Part shown: positions 45,554 to 58,686 of the stretch, piece by piece | Position numbering within the stretch: position 1 is the stretch's first letter | Layout: each line of letters starts with the position of its first letter | Source: Alectoria sarmentosa | Taxonomy: Eukaryota > Ascomycota > Lecanoromycetes > Lecanorales > Parmeliaceae | Direction of reading: 5' to 3' | Assembly (NCBI GenBank): GCA_009733775.1 | Contig: WOGZ01000174.1 | Location: forward strand, 1 to 64,000 | DNA length: 64,000 nt | The notes under the pieces: model-generated | The model's database searches: none | What the model was told of the DNA's origin: nothing | What the model saw: the letters and a program-made list of their open reading frames with translations, nothing else | Translations under genes and position numbers: made by a program

Positions 45554-48355
45554 TGTTAAAATAAATATAAAGTTTAAGATTATATAAGCGTATATAACGA
45601 AAATAATAAATTAAAAAAAAAAGATTATATAAAAGAAAGAGAGATTTATATATAAATCGCAAAATTACGTTAAATTTGATAAACTCGATAAGATTAAGTA
45701 AACGATAATGCTAAGTAAAATACGTTTATAACATTATTTCTTTTTTTAAATAACGATAATCTTTATTGTTATAAATCGATATAAACTTTTTTTATTATTA
45801 ATAATATTATTATAATAAAAGACGCTCGCTATATATGCATATTTATTAAAAAAGTAATAAAAACAAAAAACTTTTCGTGCTTTAACAACGTTTTTCTTCG
45901 ACGACGACGACGATATCGATATTATAATCGAAACGTTTTTTAATAACTTCGTCGCGAGTTTAATGTTATAACGTTATAAAACTTTAAAAATAAAAATAAA
46001 TTAATATAAAAATGAGCAAATGATGATTATAAACGTAATTTAATATTTTAATAATATATTAAATTCGATATCGTAATCACGAAATAAATTATAAAATAAT
46101 ATAATTTAATTAATTCGATTTATCTCGAATCGTAAAAGCTAAATCTTGATTAAATATTACATATATTTTAATAATAATTTAAGTAATCTTTTTTAACAAA
46201 TGTTACGTATATAATATTAATAAAAACATTAACGACGATAATAAAATTTACGAATAACTCGATATACTTTCAAACATCGTTTATATATATATTTATAAAA
46301 ACGTTATATTTAATAAATTTATATAACGTTATAATTAGTTAATAAACTTTTAAGTAATCGTTTTTAATAATAACGAAAAAACGAATTTAAGCATTTCGAA
46401 TTCAAATTATATATTATTTTAACGATATTAAATTTAATTATTATTTTCAGCGAGATTAAATGTTAATAAATTTGATTAATATATAACTTTACTCTTAATT
46501 GCGAAAATCTTTTCAACGTCGATAATTTTTTAAATTAAAGAGAGAAATAATAACGTATTTAATAGATTTTTTTTATGTTATTTTCGATTTGTGTTTTAAC
46601 GTATTATTTTATAAAAATCTTTTTTTCTTTTTAATTCATTTTTATATTTTTTATTTTACACTTAATCGTTAATAAAAATTAATATATATTAAATAGTTTT
46701 TATATTATATAAATGTTTAATTTTATTCGATGCTTAGAATTATATACGTTTTTCGCAATTTTATTATATTATTATATTTTAAATAACTTATAAATTGCAT
46801 TTCGATTAATTTTCATTAATCGTATAAGTTTTATATAAAATTTAATAAATAATTATTCGATTTTTTATTTAAGATTATCGCATATTTAACGATTTGCGTA
46901 ATATAAAATTTATAATAATATTTCGTAAAGATTATTAAATTGATTTAAAATGTTTTAAGTTATATTATAAATTTTTTTAATAAAATCTCGACGTCGAAAT
47001 ATTATATACTCGCTTGTTTTTTTAATAAATCGTGATATAATATAATTAATTTGAAATGCGTTAATAAAATACTAATTTATATTAAGAAAAAACTTATCTC
47101 GAATACGTAATTTTCAATTTTCGAATTTAAATTTATCGATATTATTGAAAACAAATAAATTTGACAATTTAAAATTAAGCATAAATTTACATAATTATTT
47201 AAATTTGATTAACGTTTTAAAAAATCGATATATTTTTAGCGCTTTAAGATTTTATAACGAAAATGAGAAAGAAAATATAATATTATTAAATAATTTTTAT
47301 TTTTATTACTTTTAATTTAAGAGTTAATTCTTCGATTGATTTTTTTTATTATTTAAATTGTCGATAAAGATTTTTAATAAAAAAAGAGCGTTATATATAT
47401 GATATACGTAATTTCAATAAATTATAAAATAAATAACGAGTATATAAGTTTTCGTATATAAAATAAAATTAATTACGATATATAAATAATCGTTATTGTG
47501 AAAAAACGTATTTTGATATACATATAATATTTTATTAAAAAGAATTTATAATGTATTATATAGAAATTTTTTAAAAATTTCGATGTTTTCGAATAAAGTG
47601 TTAAAAATAAATTTCTCGAATAAAACTTTTAATAATAATAAATATTATTAAATCAAATTTATGAGAGATTATACTTTTTATAATGAAAATAAATGTTATT
47701 ATAATATGCGTAACATATTTAATAAAGATTATATTGTTTAAATGTTGAAAATGTTTTTTTGTAAAAGCGATAGCAGACTCGTTTTTAAATTAATCGAGTC
47801 GTCGCAAAAAGTGTGAGTGTTTTAAATATTATTTTTTCGATAACATTAAACTTCGTCGAATGTTAATAAAATAACAATGAAGCTAAATGTAATTAATGCG
47901 AGAAAATTTAATAAAGTAAAGCGAAGAAAAGTATCTTTAAAAGACGATATAAAACTCGTTTTCTAATGAATTGAATTATTATTAAAAAGATAAATAGTGT
48001 GATATGTGTTTTTTTGAACGATATAGATTTCGATAAAGGTTTTTTGAATGTGAGATGTTTATATAATAGAAAAATTCAGCGTGTTTTTTATTAAACTCGA
48101 TCGCTTACTTCGAGCAAATAAAAAATTTATTAATTTTCTTCGTCGAAAAAATATACGAAAAAGATTTATTATAACGTTAAAATTAATATAAAATATAAAA
48201 TTTTATAAATATATATAATAAAAATAATAAATTTAAAAAAGAAAGATTATATAAAAGAAAAAAAGATTTATATATAAATTTCAAAATAACGCTAAACTCG
48301 ATAAACTCGATAAAATTAAATAAGCGATAAAATTAAATAAAATACGCTTATAACA
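45554..48355. mobile_element. LTR element E, about 2.8 kb, no coding remnant
   Basis: Direct repeats of about 180 bp at 45,554-45,733 and 48,175-48,355. Shared words are GTTAAAAT, AGATTATATAAAAGAAA, GATTTATATATAAAT, AAACTCGATAA and the end TTATAACA. The left copy begins TGTTAAAAT, the right CGTTAAAAT. No convincing 5-bp target duplication flanks it. The 2.4-kb interior is AT-rich and has no pol motif. A short part near 47,750-47,850 keeps more C and G. Probably a non-autonomous or fully decayed LTR retrotransposon of unknown strand. Confidence 0.6.
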
Positions 48356-50400
48356 AATTTCGAAAAAAGCTTATTAAAAATAACATTTTTAAAAATATAA
48401 TTAAAATTATTAACGAATCGTATTAGAAAACGAGCTTTCGTTATTACTTAATATTTATATTCGAAACGATATTTTATAAGCGATGTTAAAAATGAAAAAT
48501 TTCTAAAAGTTTATATTTAAAACATTTTTAAATATGCAAAAATCGCTAAATTTTTCTTTATTTATAATTAATTTATTATAACATAAAATAATATAATATC
48601 GAATTTTCGACGTAACATTTTAAAGTTTATTTTAACAATTATTTTAAAACAATTTCTTAATTAAATTAATATTAATTTGAAATTTAATTTAAAATAATTC
48701 GATAATAAAATCGAAGTTAACTTTAATAAAAAATTAATAAAAAACGTCGTTATTTAAGCAGTTTGATTAATATAATAATAATCGTTAAAAATAATTTTTT
48801 TAAATTATCGTTTTCTTTTTCGCAATATTATTAATCGCAATTTTATTAAAAATATTCGTTAAAATATAATAATTATAAAAGCATTTTTACTAATTAAATT
48901 TATTGATTATATTAATAAATTTTATAAGATTATTAATAAGCAAATTTTATCTTATTCGTTTATCGATAAGTTTTATAAATTATCGAAAAATCTTTATTAA
49001 ATTTTATAAATTAATGTTCGAATTAATAAAATTCTCATTATGAAAACAATAATAACAATTTCGAAAAACAATCAAGTAAATTAAACAACTTCGATAAATT
49101 TTTTAATTATAATTAATAAGGTTTTTTGCGTTAGCAAAACATAATTTATTAAATTAATTAAAAAAAAAACTTCGAATATTATCAATTATAAATTCAAGAT
49201 TACTTCGAAAAAAGATTTTCAAGAAAAATCTTAATTAAAATTTAATAACTATTATGTTAATAAAAAATTTAATTATTATTAATCTCGCTTAAAAGATAAA
49301 ACATTCGAATATTTTATAAAAATTATATTTATTATCGTTTTCAATTTTTTATTAATAATTATTAATGTCGACGTTATCACGTTAATTTTTTATTTAAAAA
49401 TGAACTTTATAATTATTTTAATAACGTTAATATAAATCGTTAAATAAAATCTTTTTTATATTTAAAATCTTTAAATAAAGATTTTTCAACATTTTCAACG
49501 ATATTAAAAATTTCGTTTGTTTTTATTATTATAAAAGTTTTATTTATTATCTCGAAAGTTTTCGTTGTTATCGAAATTTCGAATAAATTATTTAAAAAAA
49601 TCATCGAATTTTTAATTAATTCAACTTTCGACGTTAATATCGAATATATTTTTTAATAATATTATTATGTTAAAATATCGATCGACTTATTATTCGAATA
49701 AAAAGCAATTAATTATTTTCACATTAATTGTTTCGTCACTTTAATAAATTAAGTTGTTTTAATAAAAATTAATTTTAATTTATTTATTGAAACGATAATA
49801 AACTTTATCACGATGCGTGATTTTAAATTTAATAAATATGAAACGTTAAAATATATGATTTTTTTCTTTATTTTTTCGATAAAATGTTATTATTATATTA
49901 ATTTTACGAGAAATTTATATTATCGATAATTATAAAATAAATAATTTAATAAATATAAATATTATATTATTTAAATAAATCGATATTTATTTTTTGACGC
50001 GTTTATAAATAATAAAAAATGATTGTTAAATTCGATTTCAATTTTAATTATTAATAATAATAAATTTCGCGAAAAATCGCTTAAAAGAATTAATAAAAAT
50101 TTCAAATAAGAGATAAAAGAAATATATGTGTTTTAAACGTTTAATAACGTTTAAGCGAGAAATATCAAAGTTAAATATATTTATATTAATAATAAATTAA
50201 TAAATTAATAAAAAATTAAACGATTATACGCGTTTTCGTAAATAAATAAATGAATTATTAAAAAAATTAATCGTTTTAAACGAGGTTTAATACGATTTTA
50301 AGATCGATATTTAAATATTTATTAATTTAATAAATGATAAATCGAGTTTCATGATTTTTGCATCATCAAAAAGCGCAAAATAAGTTTTATAATTTATAAA
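48356..50400. repeat. AT-rich degraded repeat DNA
   Basis: RIP-like sequence without frames or identifiable element boundaries. Confidence 0.55.
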
Positions 50401-50640
50401 TCTTAAAAAAACTTGTATATTTAAAAAGATAAAAATTAAAAAGTGTAAAATATACATATACAAATTTTTAATAAAGGCGCTCGAAAGATTAAAAAGTCGT
50501 TATTTAAACGTTAATCGAAACGCGTAATAATATAAAACTTATAATTAATTATATATACAAATTTAAAATATTTTAACTTAACTTTATTTTATTCTTTTAT
50601 ATATATTAATAAATACGTAATTTAATAAATTCTAGCGAAT
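50401..50640 (+). repeat. Dispersed repeat D, copy 2
   Basis: Direct match to about 690-880: TTTTTAATAAAGGCGCTCGAA, ATATACAAATTTAA, ATATTTTAACTTAA and TTTATATATATTAATA. It shows that the same family occurs in both AT-rich blocks of the window. Confidence 0.5.
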
Positions 50641-51380
50641 TTTTTTTTATAAGTTTTATTATAATATAATGCTTTAATTTTTACGTAAAACTTTTTTTTT
50701 TATAATTTTATTCGTATATTCATTTTAATTTTTTTAAATATTTATTTAAATTCTTTTTATTATATTTAAAATTCTTAAATTTTCGAATTTTGATTTAATT
50801 TATTATAAATAAAATAATAAAACGATAAAATATTTAAATAAAAAATTTAATAAACTCGATTGAATTTAAACTTGAAAAAAAGATAAATAAAAAGTAATGT
50901 TAATTAAAAGATTTCGATGTTAATATTTTAATAATAATAAAAAAAAATGCTTCGAGCGATTTATTAAATTTAATTAACAAAAATGTATTTAAAGTTTTTA
51001 TTTTCGAAATAATGTCGTTTAATAAATTTATATAAAAGTTTAAGTTAAAAACACGTCGTTTATTATTTCTAACTTATTTAATTTACTTTTTTGAATCTTT
51101 ATTTTTAATTTGTTTATTTTAATATTATATAAAAAATAAAATAATCGCGATTAATAAAATAAATATTAACATAAATATAAAAGTTTATAAAAAAGTAAAT
51201 AAAAGATTAAAACGTTATAAGTTTATTAAAAAAAATGCTTTTATTAAATTCTTTAAATAAAGCGTATTCGTATAAATGCAATAATTTTTTATTTTTTAAA
51301 AACGCTTTTTTTTTATAAATATTATAGGTTTATAATAAAACGAGCATTTCAATTCAGTTTTTATTAAAGAATTTATAAAT
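50641..51380. repeat. AT-rich degraded DNA at the right island edge
   Basis: RIP-like sequence ending abruptly at about 51,380, where normal composition begins. No feature recognised. Confidence 0.6.
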
Positions 51381-51789
51381 TATAAAATTGCCCTTTGCTT
51401 ATATGAGTGTTCATTGATACTATCTATTACTGCTAAAGCGAGAAGGGCTTATGATCAAGTGCCAAGTGCTTATTAAGCATTGCCCAGTCCATCAACGTCT
51501 GAGAAGTAAGGCAACCCTGCCCCGCCTGCTTGCTCACATTTTCATCGTATCTTGCCTACCACGCTACACAAGGAATAGCTAGGTACTTTATGTTATCGGC
51601 TGGGTCTGAGTACGGTAGTGGAACACAAAACATTTTGATAGGACATAAGGCAAGCTTTTTACTTAGACAGGGAATTTCAACCGAGGAACCCTCACAATAT
51701 CTATTGATTTATTTACTTATTTGCTACTCATCCGTGATACACCGGTGCACGAGTCATATAATGATTCAATTGGGACATGACCGCATGTT
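51381..51789. other. Intergenic, downstream of the DUF2423-like gene
   Basis: Normal-composition sequence between the desert edge and the stop codon of the DUF2423-like gene. Apart from its 3' region I see nothing. A 109-codon frame on the + strand has no recognisable features. Confidence 0.5.
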
Positions 51790-52333
51790 TCAAGGTCTTA
51801 GGCTTTTCTTTCTCTCTCTCACACTCAAGTGTGGTCCTATCCTCTTTCCTTTTTTGTAGATAGGAAATATCATCGCAGCTCTTGTCTTGCCTCGCTCTCG
51901 CTTCTGTACCCCGCCACTGGATAATGACTCCATTGTAGAGCTGGGTTCTTTGGATCGATTGATATCCATTTCTGTAGATGTAGTGAGATACGTTGGCCCT
52001 TCGAGCCACAGATGTATTCCCCAGGAGTGGAACGCCTACCCTGTTCGCTTGCAGGGACATGTGCCTCTGATTCCTTAGTGATTTCCTGCGTTGTCACTAG
52101 ATGTCCAGAGTCAGAAAAGCCTGCGGTCCGTGGCGACTGTTAAGGAGGGGCCGACCCTTTTCACCATGCGCCATCTTCATGATCTCCTCAGGCTTTGGCT
52201 GGGGCTTCGAGGAGAATTCAACCAGTTTGGATGACAAACGCTCCTTCCTTGCATTTTCCACGGGCCCAAAGACGCCGGACCGTAACTTTGATTTGTTCAT
52301 CTTGTTTCGACTTGATCTTAGACCCTTGGCCAT
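51790..52333 (-). CDS. DUF2423 / YBL028C-like small basic nucleolar-type protein
   Basis: Short basic protein related to yeast YBL028C and the animal LLP homologs, which are nuclear or nucleolar and linked to ribosome biogenesis; the molecular role is not established. Exons on the minus strand: 52333-52165, 52096-52040 and 51971-51790, joining in frame to 135 residues. The N-terminus MAKGLRSSRNKMNKSKLR, then VFGPVENARKERLSSKL, is the family signature. The C-terminal exon contains KTRAAMIFPIYKKGKR, matching the basic I-x-F-P-x-Y-K end. Both introns are 68 bp. It is divergent from SIZ1, sharing a 476-bp promoter region (52,334-52,809). Confidence 0.83.
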
Positions 52334-52809
52334 GTCTCTGGAGCACGTAGACTTCTACACTCAAATTGGCGTTGTATGCTCTGTGTAGGACGACTCTGTC
52401 CTGCTGCTGCGGCGATGGAATGGAGTACGCGACGCGGTAAGGTCTGGGTGGAATGTTGCTTTCTTCGGTGTGTAGCTGGCGAAGAATTTTAAGGATAACA
52501 TGAGAATTTATAGAGTCAGAGCTGAGCGTGCTCTAGTGGAGGTGCTTACCTTATCGGCGGAATTTCCGCCGCACTCATCACTCTTTGAACCTCTGCAGTA
52601 AACTAACTATACATCTGCAGTCTCAGCGTCATTGTCTCAGCGCCTATCTTAGCTTTGCAGCAGTAAGAGTTCGAGAAGACTTGAGGTTTACCCTTAAATC
52701 GCTCCTCTCGCGAATGCCAAAATTGGGTCACAACACTGTGCGCCTTCGCCTTCTCAGGCCGAGAAGCCCTTCCTGCTGATCATCTTGAAAACGCTCAGGA
52801 CGCTCAAAA
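52334..52809. promoter_or_regulatory. Shared divergent promoter region DUF2423-like / SIZ1
   Basis: 476 bp between two divergent start codons; both promoters must lie here. The inverted word GGCGGAATTTCCGCC (about 52,556-52,570) is a near-perfect palindrome and could be a zinc-cluster-type site, but this is only suggestive. Confidence 0.45.
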
Positions 52810-54885
52810 ATGGCTTCCGCAGGCGCCCTCAACCCCGAAACTGTGTCTGCCAAGGTGAAGACACTGATGAACAATCAACTGAAGACAATATTGAAAAAGG
52901 AAAGCCTTCCAGTCTCGGGCGCCAAAGCAGCTATGCAATCGCGGGTCATCAATAGTGAGTCTCATGCACGATAGCTTCACAATCAGATCGCTCTATCCGA
53001 AAAGACCCTGTGGAAATGAGGCTCTTATGGCTGTCATCTACATCACACTTTATGAGCCATTGGATAAGCTGACCGTGCCATATTCCATTCCAAGAACTCT
53101 ACAGTTACGGAAACAATAACGACATAGAAGGCTTCAGTCGTCTAAGGAGCCTTGTCAATAATCCAGATCTAGATCCAGCCGGCCTATCACCCTCACCGTC
53201 TGCTGCTCGCATGTATCCAAACAATTCAGCATCAGCGCCAAACCATTACCAGCACTCCTTCAGCAGCTCTACGAGACCTGGATCGCACAACACGGCACCA
53301 AACGTAAATGGAACAGGGCCGAGTATATACGGCCTTGAGCTTTCTCACTGTTATAGTGCTCACAGAAGTTTAGGACCTCCTCAGTTCAAAGCCAGTCCTT
53401 TCTTCTCGATATTGGAACCTCTGTCGCCAGTGTTAGATTGTAAAGGTGCGTTAAATTAGGTTCCCGATGCTCTTATTCAGTGGTGCGTTTTTTTGACGTC
53501 TGTGATTAATCACAAAGTCCCAGTCCGAGACCAAACGAGAGATGCAGTCGATTTGGTAATCAGTCTTCGTACCGACATTGCGGAGAGACTCAGCGCAGAC
53601 AGTTCTACAAGAGCCATGATATACTGTGCTTCAGACCCCATGTCACCCTTCTCAAAAGTCGACATTGAGTTCCCCTATCAACTCGAGATCAAGATCAATC
53701 AAGATGAAGTAAAATCCAATTTCAGGGGACTCAAAAACAAGCCGGGGACAACGAGACCTGCGGATATCACCACAATGCTGCGGCCCAAATCAGGTTATGA
53801 CAATCACATGGTAGTTACGTACGCACTCACGAAGAAGGTGAGTCTTTTTGGGCGACAATGAGATGCGATCCCGCATATTGCAATCTCAGGATTCATAAGT
53901 AGTATCTAATGGTTGCTACAGAGATTTCTGATGGTGCTCAATCTCGTTAAGCGCCATCCCGTGGAAGAGCTGGTTGCGAAGCTCAAGTCGGGTAAAACAA
54001 TAGTGAAAGAGCAAGTCGTACGTGAGAGTAGGTTATTTCGACTCCGAGGATCAATTGCCATTACTGACCGTCGATTTTCAGTGATTAGCAAGTCAGAAGA
54101 CGCGGAAATAGTAGCAACATCTTCAATAATGTCATTGAAATGCCCATTGTCGACCCTGAGGATCGATGTGCCCTGCCGTTCTTCGGTCTGCAGTCACAAT
54201 CAGTGTTTTGACGCCTCATCTTTCCTTCAACTCCAAGAGCAAGCTCCCACATGGACCTGCCCTGTCTGCAATAAAGCCGCTACTTATGAGCATCTACAAG
54301 TGGACCAGTCAGTGGACTTTCACACGTTTCAATGAACTAGGGCTAACACCAATTTCCAGGTATGTAGCCGATATCTTGAAATCGACACCGAAGTCGGTCG
54401 ACCAAGTTACCATTGAGCCGAATGGTACATGGTCCCAAACTACAGGGAGCTCTCCGTCACCAAGAACCAGCAACGGACGCACCAGCAACGATGGTGAAGA
54501 GGACCTTGTGGAGATTCGAGACCTGCCGCGACTTGCCTCAGTGAAATTGGAGGTCTCTAGGGAGTCAGGATTCATGCGAACACCTCCAATCTCATCGAGA
54601 GAACAGTCAACTTCTTCAGCACCACTACCGCCGTCCAGTATTAAGCGATCTGCAGGTCAGGTAGTCGACCTGACTCTCAGCAGTGATGAGGACGACGATC
54701 CACCAAGAGGTCCCAAAAGGCAACAATTAGTCCATAAATCATCGAGTAGCCTTGCCAGACTCCCTGGACTGGAAAAAGTGCCTTTGAGGACAAATGGAGC
54801 AAATGGAGGTATGGCAAGACAGCCGTCTTCAAACCCTTTCGCCACTCCGAATCATACCCCGAAAGAGTACACGCAGCCACGATGA
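52810..54885 (+). CDS. SIZ1: SIZ/PIAS-type SUMO E3 ligase
   Basis: Nuclear SUMO ligase that brings the SUMO-charged E2 (Ubc9) to substrates. Six exons: 52810-52954, 53095-53445, 53518-53837, 53922-54027, 54082-54307 and 54360-54885, giving 557 residues in frame. The N-terminal 50 residues resemble a SAP-type DNA-binding helix pair (VKTLMNNQLKTILKKE). The PINIT domain at about 125-290 includes FKASPFFSILEPLSPVLDCK. The SP-RING at about 325-375 shows SLKCPLSTLRIDVPCRSSVC, HNQCFD and TWTCPVCNKA. A SUMO-interaction motif follows at about 483 (VVDLTLSSDEDDD). The first intron (140 bp) ends in AAG and is the least certain junction. It is shorter than yeast Siz1 but typical of ascomycete homologs. 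Confidence 0.92.
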
Positions 54886-55422
54886 GTCTGATGTGTCCAG
54901 CTTTTGGGACTAGGAATCTCCCGGATCAAATTCCTTTATCTTCGGCACTGTTTCTGTCCTTTTTCGCGACGGATATGTGCACATGACGCAGCGAGGTTCG
55001 CATTAGTAGCAGGGTACTCAGGGCGCATGAGATAGGAGCAGCATTTTCTCCAAACAGCGGAGAAGCTGCTCAAGTCACCGGTTTCGAGGCTCGAAAGGAA
55101 ACGCATGGGTAGCTTTTTCGCGTACATACCCCAACTGCATTGGCTTGAGCGTCTTAGATAGTATTGATGTACCATGCTTAACATGGCTCTACATAATATT
55201 CAAGCTTAGCGAGGCTTTCTGTGAACACGATACATTCCCTCGATTGACTCGTCTTATTTTCTTGGCACTTAAAACGTCCTCAGAGACTCAACCTCAAGCC
55301 TGAACAGTGCACCATATGGCAACACTCCCCCAACGTCGAAAATGATATGATCTTTGAAATTTTGAGGCCTCGCCATCCCACATGACGCGGCAAAGTCCTT
55401 CTGCTCCCAGCCCGCCGTCCCG
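54886..55422. other. Intergenic SIZ1 / TRS33
   Basis: About 540 bp with the SIZ1 3' region and TRS33 promoter. No repeat, RNA gene or convincing frame seen. Confidence 0.55.
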
Positions 55423-56234
55423 ATGTCCTTCGAGACACCACTTCCCCCATACAATGCCTCTGATCCTTACGCAACCTTTCTCAACGCGTCATGCATGGAT
55501 TTGCTTCTTATCGAAATGGTTCCGATGGCTCACAGACTAGCCTGCGAGCTTGCAACCCCGGGTCAAGATGATGTGAAACCGACAGACGAAGATGAACAGA
55601 GGGAGGCTGCTTTCCGGAGGCTGGAGACGCTAGGTTATAGAGTTGGACAAGGGCTTGTTGAGAGGTGAGGGCTGCAGTACTCTTGTCTAGGTGCTGAGCG
55701 AGCAAAATGGCGGAGGCCTATGGGAGCCATGGTCAAAAAGCTGTGCGTGCTCATGATTGGGTGTTGCGGACAGGTTCTCAAGGGACAGAGCACGATTTAC
55801 GGATACATTGGACGTGATTAAATTTTTGTGCAAGGATATGTGGACGCTGGTGTTCAGGAAGCAGATCGATAACCTGAAGACGAATCACCGAGTATGGATT
55901 CTTTCCCCTTGACTTTCGGGATAGATCATGTAGTGTGCTGATCAAAGGGTATACAGGGTGTCTACGTTCTTACAGACAACAGCTTCAAACCCTTCTCACG
56001 CATGAGCATGGCGTCGTCATCGGAAGCAGTAAACCGCGCGCTACCGGTAGAGTCCAGAGTGCCATGGAGCCGAGATTGCCAGCATGCTGACGCACCTTGC
56101 AGTTCCTCTGGTTTCCTTGTGGTGTTATACGAGGGGGGTTGGCAAGTATGGGGATCAGCGCGACGGTGCAAGCGGAGACTTCGGAACTCCCAGCTGCAAC
56201 ATTTCAGATCAAGACGATCACTGCTAAATCTTGA
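55423..56234 (+). CDS. TRS33: TRAPP complex subunit TRS33 (TRAPPC6)
   Basis: Small core subunit of the TRAPP complexes that activate Rab1/Ypt1-type GTPases in ER-Golgi and Golgi traffic. Exons 55423-55664, 55774-55891, 55957-56046 and 56103-56234 join in frame to 193 residues, the normal family size. Family hallmarks: [18 protein letters not shown] near the start, [32 protein letters not shown], the block [20 protein letters not shown] and [15 protein letters not shown], and the hydrophobic C-terminus with ATFQIKTI. It converges on the malate dehydrogenase gene with 390 bp between stop codons. Confidence 0.93.
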
Positions 56235-56624
56235 TACCAATCATTTGCTTTGCGTTTGCACTGATCTCCATCTGCATGGATGGCGTTCAACCTGCTAGTG
56301 TTGACGACGGAAAAGAAGTGATAGGCATGGAGGAAAATTTCTGATTCTATTATGCCTTTCTTGTGATCTTTTCTTGATGTTGGAGACTCCTGGAAGATAA
56401 GAAATGCAATCCTGCTATTCGCTGATGCCTGCACGATCGCTTGAGACACGATTTCATAGCCTACATGGAGATGCTTCGATTAGTGAAATGATCTTTGCTA
56501 AGATTTGCTAGCTACAACGCTGTTGGGCCAGACACTTGAAGGATCGTGAATGTTGGAGGCATGAAATGAAAGATCAAACAGGGTAAAGAAGCTGAGACAA
56601 ACGAGTAGCCTCCACATGGGTGAA
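56235..56624. other. Intergenic, convergent 3' ends of TRS33 and MDH
   Basis: 390 bp holding both 3' untranslated regions. Nothing else seen. Confidence 0.55.
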
Positions 56625-57996
56625 TCACTTTGGCGGTGGATTGTGCACGAATTCAACACCTTTCTCGATGCTGCCTTTCAACCCGGTCTTGCAAGCTTCG
56701 AGAAGCTTCTTCTCCTCATCATTTACGTCTGGGAGAATATTTGTGGCCTTCTCCGCTCCAGAGGGCTAAAGCATAGTTAACCACAGCATTCAGGGCGAAA
56801 GCTCGTTGCAGACGTACCCCAAGCTCGACAGGCACAGAGAAGTAATCAACTCCAGTTTCTTTGGCAATTGCATCGCCGCCAGTGACACCTGGTAGGTAGA
56901 CAAACGTCGGCTCAACGATTCCTTTCTCACCATTAGCAGCCTTGATTACCTTCTCCGCAAACCTAGGTAAAGGAGATTTAGCAAGCCATGCGTCAAAAGA
57001 GGGACCATGAGCGACCTCACCGGAAACCGGCGTATGCCATGGAGAGAGTTGCGGATCCTGCGCCCCCTTTGGCCTCAACGACCTCATCTCCCCCAAATTG
57101 GACACCTAATCTGTGTTTAGTAAGATCGTCACCTTGAAGAGGTTGATGACGAACGCTTGATTAAAGGAGCGAGCTTCTCCGCTGGGATTCCAACTGCAGG
57201 CTTTGCGAGACTGAAAAGAGGTACGATGGTCTCGCCAGAGTGACCACCAATGACAGGAATGACGGTTTTGGAGGGGTCCTTTTCGCCGGTAATATCCTGA
57301 ACAAAAGTCTCGGCACGGACTACATCCAGAGTGGTGACACCAAATAGACGCTTTGGGTCAAATTTGCCGGCCTGCTTCATGACTTCTGCAGCGATGGGAA
57401 CGGTAGAGTTTACCGGATTAGAGATCACCAAGATGAAGGCCTTTGGGCTGTACTCTGCAATGCCTTTGACGAGGTCGCGGACAATGCCAGCATTAATCTT
57501 GAAGAGATCGTCACGGGTCATGCCGGGCTTTCCTGTTCCTCCGTCAGCTCTTGGATATATTGCTTGGAACCAGGAGTACGGACTAGGAATGCCAGCAGGG
57601 ATGAGCACGACATCTGCTCCAGTCAAGGCCTTCTTCAAGCCATCATCAGCAGGTAGATAGCCTGTGATTTTCTGTTGTCTCTTAGCTACAAGACCTCGAA
57701 TGACTTTCGGGGCACGTACGGCTATTGAGGAGATGTGAGAGAGATCGGCCGTGACGCCAGGGGTATTGACGACATCGTAGAGTGACAGCTCATCGACCAA
57801 GGGGCTGGCCTTCAAGAGAAGGGAGAGGGGCTAAGCGAAGCCATATCAGCACTGACCTAGTTGCTTGGATTGTTTCAGCAAAGGTCTCCCTACCTGGCCA
57901 ATGCCACCAGAGGCTCCAAGAACGACTGGATAACTATCAGAAAAGGGGAGCTCAACGTAGTGCTGATTGCAATAAATATCTACCTGCTTTGACCAT
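56625..57996 (-). CDS. mdh: NAD-dependent malate dehydrogenase, cytosolic type
   Basis: Oxidises malate to oxaloacetate with NAD. Eight exons on the minus strand: 57996-57984, 57925-57894, 57830-57720, 57671-57584, 57532-57155, 57105-57021, 56962-56818 and 56765-56625. They join in frame to 330 residues, exactly the usual fungal size. The N-terminus [18 protein letters not shown] begins at the NAD-binding Gly-rich loop with no leader peptide and the C-terminus has no peroxisomal SKL, so I infer the cytosol. Other marks: [13 protein letters not shown] with the substrate-binding Arg, [11 protein letters not shown] and the catalytic [10 protein letters not shown]. The first exon is only 13 nt. 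The third intron (57,672-57,719) is 48 bp, a multiple of three and free of stops. Confidence 0.94.
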
Positions 57997-58686
57997 CTTA
58001 AAAGAGGGAGACAAGGTAGGATATATTCCGCAAATGCCCGTTGGTGATTTGAGGACTCGGACAGAACGTAGTTGGCTTCTCGACCTGCAACAACTGTTGG
58101 ATTGAGTGTAAGCAGCTTGACAAGAGGTAAGAGGTAAGAGGTAAGAGGTAAGAGGAAAGAGGAAAGAGAAAAAAGGTAAGATGTTGTTTGGTCGATTAAT
58201 TGGTGAGGTTGATCGAATGCGTTGGCTGCGGTTGGAACTTTGAACCCCACCAAAATGAAAAAAGGCTGAAAGTTCTTGGGGGTACCAGCGGAGTCCACAT
58301 AGCCTTCAAACCGCCGACACTTATGCCTCTCGAACATTGATACTCAAGAGACTCCCACGGCCTGAAACCCTTCAATGTCGGCTGATCCATTCCTATTGCT
58401 ATCTAGGTACGTCTACGATGCTGAGCTTTCACAGGTTGGTACATCCACGATCCATCTGAGCAAAGACAGTCATATGAATTGATACATTGTGGGGAGCTAC
58501 GACGTCTCCACCACAATACCATCTCCACGACACTCAGCACACCCTCATCCATAGCAAAGCGATCGCAAGAGATGGCATGCTCGATATCATACTGCATGTT
58601 TGCTAAGTTCAAGCTTGGTACTGCCCTCCGCTTGTTGCAGCATTGACAGGGCCCGACGGTTCTATCACATTTCTTTTCATGCCTGA
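57997..58686. promoter_or_regulatory. MDH promoter region with a (TAAGAGG)n microsatellite
   Basis: 690 bp between the MDH start and the eL28 stop. A short imperfect heptamer repeat of AAGAGGT/AAGAGGA runs at about 58,121-58,170 and is CT-rich on the MDH-coding strand, so it probably lies in the promoter or 5' leader. No gene recognised. Confidence 0.55.

Noticed and set aside
51728..52060. 110-codon minus-strand frame near the DUF2423-like gene
   Set aside because: It runs through the second intron and uses a frame other than the conserved basic C-terminus, which a two-intron model recovers.
52556..52570. GGCGGAATTTCCGCC palindrome as a zinc-cluster factor site
   Set aside because: A single palindrome without a known cognate motif; kept only as a remark in the promoter entry.
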